From contig JAQGMQ010000809.1 of NCBI GenBank assembly GCA_028292305.1, positions 1 to 10,107 of the forward strand: a stretch of DNA of 10,107 nt, read 5' to 3'. Numbering within the stretch: the stretch's first letter is position 1; each line of letters opens with the position of its first letter. The notes under the pieces were generated by a model. That model saw only the letters and a list, made by a program, of their open reading frames with translations, was not told the DNA's origin and searched no databases. The translations under genes were made by a program, and so were the position numbers. The stretch comes from Rhodoferax sp. GTDB taxonomy: Bacteria > Pseudomonadota > Gammaproteobacteria > Burkholderiales > Burkholderiaceae_C. Below are positions 6,208 to 10,107 of this stretch, piece by piece.

Positions 6208-6300
6208 GACAGGGATCAGCTCGTACTCAAGGTTCAATTGTTCCAGACCGATGAGAACCTTGCCGCTGGTGGGTGTGGCAAACGCATAGACCCTGTACAT
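6208..6300 (-). pseudogene. Glutathione S-transferase N-terminal remnant
   Basis: From ATG 6300 the minus strand reads MYRVYAFATPTSGKVLIG, followed by LEQLNLEYELIPV. This is the first beta-alpha-beta of a thioredoxin-like GST N-domain (Ure2p/YfcG-like style: ATPxxxKVxIxLEELxLxYExxPV). Homology stops at Val31 (codon 6210-6208), and the frame then runs through the antisense of the regulator 3' end. The remaining roughly 170 residues expected of a GST are missing, so this is a decapitated fragment created by a deletion or rearrangement whose breakpoint lies at about 6204-6210. No Shine-Dalgarno is visible upstream. Catalytic function is not possible from this fragment. Confidence 0.65.
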
Positions 6301-6340
6301 AAAAGAAAAAGCGAGAAGGCGAGTTGCAAGCGAGACGCCG

Positions 6341-6376
6341 ATAAAAATCTTTGCAGCCAGTGATGAAGGACTGGCT
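6341..6376 (-). terminator. Possible intrinsic terminator downstream of the SDR gene
   Basis: On the minus strand the arms AGCCAGT and ACTGGCT (6376-6370 and 6361-6355) form a 7-bp stem with an 8-nt loop, followed 7 nt later by a run of five T (6347-6343). It lies about 100 nt past the SDR stop in the right orientation. The gap before the T-run and the large loop make it a weak candidate. Confidence 0.35.
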
Positions 6377-6452
6377 AATCCACCGAGGCCTCATTGACCA
6401 CCGAAGCTCGGAAGACGGTGTTCGGCTTACGCTGCCGGCGCCTTTTGCTTGA

Positions 6453-6470
6453 TGGCCTTTGAGAAGGCCA
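6453..6470. repeat. Short perfect hairpin just after the SDR stop
   Basis: TGGCCTT and AAGGCCA form a perfect 7-bp stem with a TGAG loop, beginning 7 nt past the SDR stop codon. No T-run follows on either strand, so it may be a 3'-end stabilising stem rather than a terminator. The rest of 6301-6476 is AT-rich around 6301-6350 and otherwise shows no recognisable gene. Confidence 0.3.
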
Positions 6471-6476
6471 GTCCGA

Positions 6477-7226
6477 TCAGGCGCGCTGGCCGCCGGAGGC
6501 GGTGATCCGCTCGCCGGTCACCCAGGCCGAATCATCGGAGGCCAGCAAAAGGGCCGCGCGAGCGATGTCCTCCGGCTGGCCCGGACGACCGAACGGAATC
6601 GTTGCGATGATCGACTTGACGGCTTCTTCCGGCCAACCCAGCGCCGCTATGCCTTCGGTGATGGTGGCTCCTGGCGCGAGGGTGTTGACGCGGATCTTCT
6701 TCGGCGCGAGTTCGACCGAGGTCACGCGCGTGATGGCGTCGACGGCGCTCTTGCTCGCTGCGTAGATTACCGAGTTGGGCATGAAGCCGACGCTGGCGAT
6801 GGAGCTGATGTTGATGATGCTGCCGCCGTTCGGCCCGAAGTATTTCGCCGCCTCTTGCGTTGCGGTGATGACGCCCAGCACGTTCGTGGTGAACTGGCGA
6901 TGGAACTCCTGCTCCGTCGCGGATTCGAGAGGGCCGAAGGCGTAGACGCCTGCGTTGTTCACAAGGATGTCGAGCGTGCCGAATGCGCTCTTCGACTCTT
7001 CGAACAGTCGCTGGATATCGGCGGTCTTCGAGAAGTCGGCCTGGATGGCGACGGCCTTGCCGCCGGAACTCTTGATCTCGGCGACCAGGGCATGCGCCGC
7101 TTCCTTGCTGGTCGCGTAGTTCACGACGACCGAAGCCCCCGACTGGGCGAAAAGCTTGGCGATTCCGGCGCCGATCCCTTTGGATGCGCCAGTGACGATG
7201 GCAACCTTGCCTGTAAGTGTGGTCAT
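6477..7226 (-). CDS. SDR family NAD(P)-dependent oxidoreductase
   Basis: This 249-residue classical short-chain dehydrogenase/reductase is a cytoplasmic enzyme. The Rossmann cofactor motif is TGASKGIG (12-19), NNAG is at 90-93, and the catalytic residues are Asn115, Ser142, Tyr155 and Lys159 (YAASK). PG at 185-186 and the C-terminal VTGERITASGG pattern are typical of FabG/glucose-dehydrogenase-like SDRs. No acidic residue follows the cofactor-binding beta-2 strand (VVVNYATSKE), which favours NADPH over NADH. ATG 7226 was chosen because homology starts there and AGGA lies 8 nt upstream (7235-7238); an upstream in-frame start at 7256 is less likely. The gene lies 128 bp downstream of a DJ-1-AraC regulator on the same strand, which may control it. 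Substrate unknown. Confidence 0.92.
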   Translation of the reverse strand: MTTLTGKVAIVTGASKGIGAGIAKLFAQSGASVVVNYATSKEAAHALVAEIKSSGGKAVAIQADFSKTADIQRLFEESKSAFGTLDILVNNAGVYAFGPLESATEQEFHRQFTTNVLGVITATQEAAKYFGPNGGSIINISSIASVGFMPNSVIYAASKSAVDAITRVTSVELAPKKIRVNTLAPGATITEGIAALGWPEEAVKSIIATIPFGRPGQPEDIARAALLLASDDSAWVTGERITASGGQRA

Positions 7227-7248
7227 GATTTCTGTCCTGTAGTTTGAC

Positions 7249-7265
7249 GGCGCCAAGTCGGCGCC
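7249..7265. repeat. Inverted repeat in the SDR leader
   Basis: Two copies of the self-complementary hexamer GGCGCC (7249-7254 and 7260-7265), spaced by AAGTC, can form a 6-bp stem. They lie between the AraC-type regulator stop (7355) and the SDR start (7226), about 10 nt before its Shine-Dalgarno. This could be an operator or a leader hairpin. On the minus strand, a TTGACG further upstream (about 7324-7329) is a possible -35 element with no good -10. Confidence 0.25.
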
Positions 7266-7354
7266 TGAAAGGACTGTCGTCGATCGATGCCCGCATGGGT
7301 AGGTGCGCAGGCAACTAAGACTTATCCGTCAAATGGATCGCTCAGCACCGATTC

Positions 7355-8317
7355 TCAGAGGCGCGCACGCAGCTCCCTCACACCGCGACCCAGCTTGCGT
7401 CGCAGCAAGACGCGCAAGGTCACTCCGTCGGCATACCCGATCTGCGTGGCGATTTGGTCGATGCTCTCGCTGCCTGTGCGCAACAGATGCAGCGCACGCT
7501 CGACACGCAAATCCTGAAAGTACGACAGCGGCGTCTTGCCCAACACGCTGCGCAAGCGCCGCGCCAGCGTGCGTTTGCTGGTGCCGACTGCGACGGCCGC
7601 TTCTTCAAGAGAGAAGCCTCGCGCGAGTTGCTGCCGAGCCCAGCTCTCGAAGCGGTCGACCAAGGGGTCGGCATGAGAGAGGTGATCGGGGATCACGAAC
7701 TCGGCTTGCGAGCCACGCGCCTCGACCAGCAGATAGCGCGCCGCCAGCGCCGCCAGCGCCGGGCTACGGTTGCGGACGATGCTCAGCGCGAGGTCGAGAT
7801 GGGCCAGGGCTGCGCCGGCCGTGATGAAGCGCGCGGAGTTCACCAGCATGCGGGACTCGTCGAGCATCACGCGTGCATAGCGCTGCCGAAACATCGGCGC
7901 CAGCCACCAGGACGTCGTGGCGCGCTGACCGTCCAGCAACGCACTTTCGGCCAGCACGAAAGTGCCGGTGCAAGCGGCGCCGGCGACCGCACCAGCGTTT
8001 GACCACTGCTGCAACGCAACGGCCGCGTCTGCCACATCGGCGTGTGCAAGTCGCGCCGCAAGCGTGTCCGGCATCTTGGCACCGAGCGCGGGCACGAGCA
8101 CGACGTCGGGCTTCACCGCACCATGCGCGGGTACTACCGGCACGGTCAACCCCTGCGCGGTTCGCACGCGCCGTCGCACCCCGACCAATGTGACTTCGAC
8201 TGGCGGGGGCGCGTGCGCGAGCGATCCTGCCAGTTGGTTCGCTGTGCCGAGCGTGTCGGTCAGCGCCGCAAGACCCAAGTCGAACACGCCATCGAGGACC
8301 AGAATGTGGATGCGCAT
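7355..8317 (-). CDS. GlxA-type transcriptional regulator (DJ-1/PfpI domain plus AraC HTH)
   Basis: From ATG 8317 the protein has 320 residues. The N-terminal DJ-1/PfpI-like domain (1 to about 190) begins MRIHILVLDGVFDLGLAALT and has Cys116 at the nucleophile-elbow position (AACTGTFVLAESALLDG). The C-terminal AraC domain has helix-turn-helix units near FSLEEAAVAVGTSKRTLARR (235-254) and SIDQIATQIGYADGVTLR (285-302). The ligand is unknown. A TTG at 8359 extends the frame by 14 codons, but the DJ-1 fold begins at ATG 8317, so the shorter form is preferred. Neither start has a clear Shine-Dalgarno. It is divergent from the ABM-domain gene and lies upstream of the SDR, so it may regulate both. It is only distantly similar to the GlxA-type regulator at 5133-6206. 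Confidence 0.88.
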   Translation of the reverse strand: MRIHILVLDGVFDLGLAALTDTLGTANQLAGSLAHAPPPVEVTLVGVRRRVRTAQGLTVPVVPAHGAVKPDVVLVPALGAKMPDTLAARLAHADVADAAVALQQWSNAGAVAGAACTGTFVLAESALLDGQRATTSWWLAPMFRQRYARVMLDESRMLVNSARFITAGAALAHLDLALSIVRNRSPALAALAARYLLVEARGSQAEFVIPDHLSHADPLVDRFESWARQQLARGFSLEEAAVAVGTSKRTLARRLRSVLGKTPLSYFQDLRVERALHLLRTGSESIDQIATQIGYADGVTLRVLLRRKLGRGVRELRARL

Positions 8318-8350
8318 GGCAGCAATGGTATCAATGTTGGCCTTCTTGCC

Positions 8351-8395
8351 ACTCGCCAATGGCCCACGCAGCGCGGAGACTTGCGACTCGCCAAT
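8351..8395. promoter_or_regulatory. Direct repeat in the divergent AraC-ABM promoter region
   Basis: The 10-mer ACTCGCCAAT occurs exactly at 8351-8360 and 8386-8395, 35 bp start to start, in the 109-bp gap between the two divergent starts. AraC-family regulators commonly bind direct repeats, so this is a candidate operator for the adjacent regulator. The second copy lies about 32 bp before the ABM start codon, so bound protein could act close to that gene's promoter. No firm -10/-35 pair was seen. Confidence 0.4.
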
Positions 8396-8426
8396 CCATT
8401 CATCTGTTCAACGAAAGAAGCCCGCC

Positions 8427-8729
8427 ATGTCCAAATTTGCCCTGTTCGTCCGCCTCGAAGCCAAGCCCGGGCAAGAGGCCGCGGTTGCCACCTTCCTTGC
8501 CGGCGCATTGCCGCTCGCCGATGCCGAGTTGGGCACTACCGCCTGGTTTGCACTGCAGTTCGGCCCGTCGACGTTTGGTGTCTTCGACACCTTTGCCGAC
8601 GAGGAAGGCCGTCAAGCCCATCTTCGTGGCCCGATCGCGGCGGCGTTGATGGCCAATGCAGCCGCGTTGCTCAGCACCCCGCCGAACATCGAGAAGATCG
8701 ATCTGTTGGCGGCGAAGTTGCCTGGCTGA
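8427..8729 (+). CDS. Antibiotic biosynthesis monooxygenase (ABM) domain protein
   Basis: This 100-residue protein has the dimeric ferredoxin-like alpha-beta fold of ABM/YgiN-type proteins. It opens MSKFALFVRLEAKPGQE, has the central AWFALQFGPSTFGVFDTFAD strands, and ends in a helix containing HLRGPIAAALM. Relatives oxidise quinols or aromatic polyketides without a metal cofactor, and many have no known substrate. The start ATG 8427 is supported by GAAAGAAG 6 nt upstream. It is divergent from the DJ-1-AraC regulator and convergent with the LysR gene, whose stop is 7 bp away. Its position next to an SDR suggests a small redox or reactive-compound-response cluster. No frameshift or truncation is seen. 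Confidence 0.85.
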   Translation: MSKFALFVRLEAKPGQEAAVATFLAGALPLADAELGTTAWFALQFGPSTFGVFDTFADEEGRQAHLRGPIAAALMANAAALLSTPPNIEKIDLLAAKLPG

Positions 8730-8736
8730 CGAAGCC

Positions 8737-9621
8737 CTAGCGGCGCAGTTCGGCGATCAGGTACTCGACCAGCGCGCGCGCCGAGGGCTTCGGGGTTCGA
8801 CCTGGCGTGAACATGCCGTGGGCCTCGACCTCGCCCATCTTCCAATCGGGAAGTAGTTGAACCAACGAGCCGCTGGCGAGTTCAGCGCGACAGCCCCAGA
8901 GCGCTGTGGTCACGACACCCAATCCCGCAACGGCAGCGGCTACGGCCGCCTCATTGCCGGTGACGGTCAGGCGGCTGTCGATGCGGGCCGACAAGCTTTG
9001 GCCATCCTTCTGAAAAGACCATGTGCCTGCGCTCGTCCCGGCAGGGCCGACGATGGCCGCGTGGGCGGCCAAGTCGTCGGGCGTCTCAGGGACTCCCTTC
9101 GCCTTCAGGTAGATCGGCGACGCCACGACCACTCGCTGCGTTCGGCCTATCAGGCGTGCGGTGGCCGTTGAGTCTGCCAGTTCGCCGAGACGGAGCGCGA
9201 CATCGACTCCGTCCTTGATGGTGTCTTGCCGTTGATCGCTCATCAGCAAGCTGACGGAAAGCGAAGGGTGACGCGCAAGGAAGCCCGGCATCACGGGTAT
9301 GACTTCGCGCACCCCGAAGCTTCCAGGCATCGCAATACGAAGGGACCCGCGCAGTTCCCGCGATCCGCGGGCCTCGTGATCGGCTTCCTCGAGCGACGCC
9401 AGGATCGCTTCGACGCGCGCCAGATATTGATTGCCGACGTCGGTCAACGTAAATGCCCGCGTGGTGCGGGCGATCGAGGCCTCGCCGACGTCTTTTTCCA
9501 GCGCCGCGACGATACGCGATACCGAGGGCTGTGAAAGATCCAACTCACGCGCCGCAGCCGAGAAGCTCCCCGTGCGGGCAACTCGCACGAAAAGGCGGAG
9601 CGCCAGCAATTTGTCGTTCAT
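8737..9621 (-). CDS. LysR-family transcriptional regulator
   Basis: This 294-residue protein is a standard LysR length. The N-terminal winged helix-turn-helix (about 3-62) includes LFVRVARTGSFSAAARELDL, SQPSVSRIVAALEKDVG and RTTRAFTLTDVG. A linker helix precedes the periplasmic-binding-like effector domain (about 90-290, RGSLRIAMPGSFGV onward). It resembles the large subgroup that acts on SDR, quinone reductase or aromatic-responsive genes. The recognition-wing segment reads GEASIARTTR where LL-RTTR is usual. ATG 9621 has no clear Shine-Dalgarno. LysR genes usually sit divergent from their target, but here the upstream DNA is a lower-GC ankyrin fragment starting within about 45 bp. Its original target may therefore be lost, or it may act on the ABM/SDR genes behind it. 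Confidence 0.92.
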   Translation of the reverse strand: MNDKLLALRLFVRVARTGSFSAAARELDLSQPSVSRIVAALEKDVGEASIARTTRAFTLTDVGNQYLARVEAILASLEEADHEARGSRELRGSLRIAMPGSFGVREVIPVMPGFLARHPSLSVSLLMSDQRQDTIKDGVDVALRLGELADSTATARLIGRTQRVVVASPIYLKAKGVPETPDDLAAHAAIVGPAGTSAGTWSFQKDGQSLSARIDSRLTVTGNEAAVAAAVAGLGVVTTALWGCRAELASGSLVQLLPDWKMGEVEAHGMFTPGRTPKPSARALVEYLIAELRR

Positions 9622-9679
9622 GCGAGGGGTTGGTGGTGGATCGGTCGGGCGCAGTCAATATATCACCTGCAAATGGCTG

Positions 9680-9967
9680 ATGCGGAACGGCGCCAATCCG
9701 AACCAGAGAGACTCCGAAGGGTCAACAGCGTTGATGCAACTGTTCAACTTTTCTGACGGCCGGTATCGAGCGAGAAAGCGAATGTTTCGGCTCTTGGTGC
9801 TGGCAGGTGCAGATGTCGAGGCCACTGACGAGTCAGGTAGCCACTTGTGGGGCTATGTGATTCACAGCCCGTCAAGGTCATTGCGAAATTATGTTCGGTC
9901 AGAGATCCGACGAATCACGGGTAAAAACCCAACCTTGATGACTTTTCGGCACCATCTACCCCACTGA
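9680..9967 (+). CDS. Ankyrin-repeat protein, C-terminal part, probably 5'-truncated
   Basis: The frame reads MRNGANPNQRDSEGSTALM, then FRLLVLAGADVEATDESG. These are two ankyrin repeats of the form LLxxGADPNxxDxxGxTxLM, followed by a basic C-terminal tail ending at TGA 9965-9967. Ankyrin-like sequence begins a few codons before ATG 9680 (TCKWLM, from about 9665), and no Shine-Dalgarno or signal is visible. The first repeats are therefore probably missing and the piece is a remnant. The frame stays open back to 9431 only as antisense of the LysR gene. Hand-counted GC is about 52% over 9721-9960, far below the neighbouring genes, which suggests separate origin. Ankyrin repeats mediate protein binding; the role here is unknown. 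Confidence 0.55.
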   Translation: MRNGANPNQRDSEGSTALMQLFNFSDGRYRARKRMFRLLVLAGADVEATDESGSHLWGYVIHSPSRSLRNYVRSEIRRITGKNPTLMTFRHHLPH

Positions 9968-9997
9968 CCGAACGGCAGAAACCGGCCACAGGACTAA

Positions 9998-10034
9998 ACC
10001 GCTCGCGCGGTAACCCACGGCCGAAGCCGTGGGT
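9998..10034 (-). repeat. Tandem hairpins resembling an IS200/IS605-type right end
   Basis: Two perfect stems lie side by side. The first is ACCCACGGC/GCCGTGGGT (10013-10034, 9 bp), whose loop on the minus strand is TTCG closed by C-G, an extra-stable RNA tetraloop. The second is ACCGC/GCGGT (9998-10011, 5 bp). Hairpins of the CCCACGGC type downstream of tnpB are common at the right ends of IS200/IS605 and IS1341-like elements, where they also form the 3' part of the omega RNA. No T-run follows, so they do not look like a terminator. The element identity is an inference. Confidence 0.4.
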
Positions 10035-10056
10035 AGGTGTATCCCGTTGATCCTGG

Positions 10057-10107
10057 CTATGTTGACAGACGAGGCAATCGGCCTCGTTCTTCAACAGGAG
10101 CACGATC
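10057..10107 (-). CDS. Possible C-terminal tail of a protein entering from the right edge (tnpB-like?)
   Basis: From the right edge the minus strand reads DRAPVEERGRLPRLST and then TAG (10059-10057), 22 nt before the UUCG hairpin. The position and orientation are those expected of a tnpB gene ahead of its right-end hairpin. Sixteen residues with no conserved catalytic or zinc motif are too few to identify it. A second frame, offset by one base, is also open across this stretch, so coding is not proven. Confidence 0.2.
   Translation of the reverse strand, partial: DRAPVEERGRLPRLST
10060..10096. repeat. Nested inverted repeat at right edge
   Basis: Outer arms TGTTGA and TCAACA (6 bp) enclose 3-nt bubbles, then inner arms ACGAGGC and GCCTCGT (7 bp) around a 5-nt loop AATCG. 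The structure could be an element-end hairpin, a protein-binding site or chance. It overlaps the possible coding tail. Confidence 0.35.

Noticed and set aside
6103..6363. Small plus-strand frame downstream of the GlxA-type regulator
   Set aside because: It overlaps the regulator 3' end out of frame and runs antisense to the GST remnant, with no ribosome-binding site.
6427..6480. Possible protein C-terminus on the minus strand reading LIGLAFSKAIKQKAPAA then stop
   Set aside because: The frame upstream is the SDR gene in a different phase, with no supporting homology. It could be chance or a relic too short to call.
9431..9679. Longer ankyrin gene starting inside the LysR region
   Set aside because: This part is antisense to the LysR helix-turn-helix coding sequence and has no ankyrin features.
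10013..10034. Intrinsic terminator for the ankyrin gene
   Set aside because: The stem is strong, but no T-run follows on the plus or minus strand, so a transposon-end or RNA structural role fits better.

Overview
The window is high-GC DNA with strong third-position GC bias and tight, overlapping genes. This fits a betaproteobacterium of the Burkholderiales, probably Comamonadaceae-like. That placement is an inference from composition and protein style, with no marker gene to confirm it. No RNA genes and no CRISPR array were seen.

Left edge (1-537): the 5' end of a secreted DUF4331-family protein runs off the left edge on the minus strand. It carries an apparent single-base deletion just after the signal peptide. 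Its upstream region holds four copies of the heptamer GTCTCGC, two of them forming a perfect 12-bp palindrome.

Main block (538-6206): a five-gene minus-strand operon, in transcription order, encodes a periplasmic family-3 solute-binding protein, an ABC ATPase, two HisM/GlnP-type permeases and a GatA-like amidase. The ATPase-permease, permease-permease and permease-amidase junctions overlap by 1 or 4 nt. The binding-protein/ATPase junction holds a seven-unit 9-bp tandem repeat that can give the ATPase a TGATG-coupled alternative start. A DJ-1/PfpI-AraC (GlxA-type) regulator is divergently transcribed. The block reads as a regulated import-and-hydrolyse module for a small amide or amino-acid-like compound; the substrate cannot be read from the sequence.

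Junction (6207-6476): directly after the regulator stop lies the first 31 codons of a glutathione S-transferase on the opposite strand, cut off at the regulator end. AT-rich DNA and two hairpins follow, then the next gene block.

Right block (6477-9621): a classical SDR oxidoreductase, a second DJ-1-AraC regulator upstream of it, a divergent small antibiotic-biosynthesis-monooxygenase-type (ABM) protein, and a LysR regulator convergent with the ABM gene. This looks like a small redox/detoxification cluster with its own regulators.

Right edge (9622-10107): DNA of lower GC (about 52% by hand count over 9721-9960) encodes the C-terminal part of an ankyrin-repeat protein that appears to lack its 5' end. 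It is followed by two tandem hairpins, one with a UUCG loop on the minus strand, and a short open tail entering from the right edge. Together these resemble the right end of an IS200/IS605-type (tnpB) element. The remnants at 1-257, 6208-6300 and 9665-9967 suggest a patchwork of rearranged accessory DNA around two intact functional cassettes.
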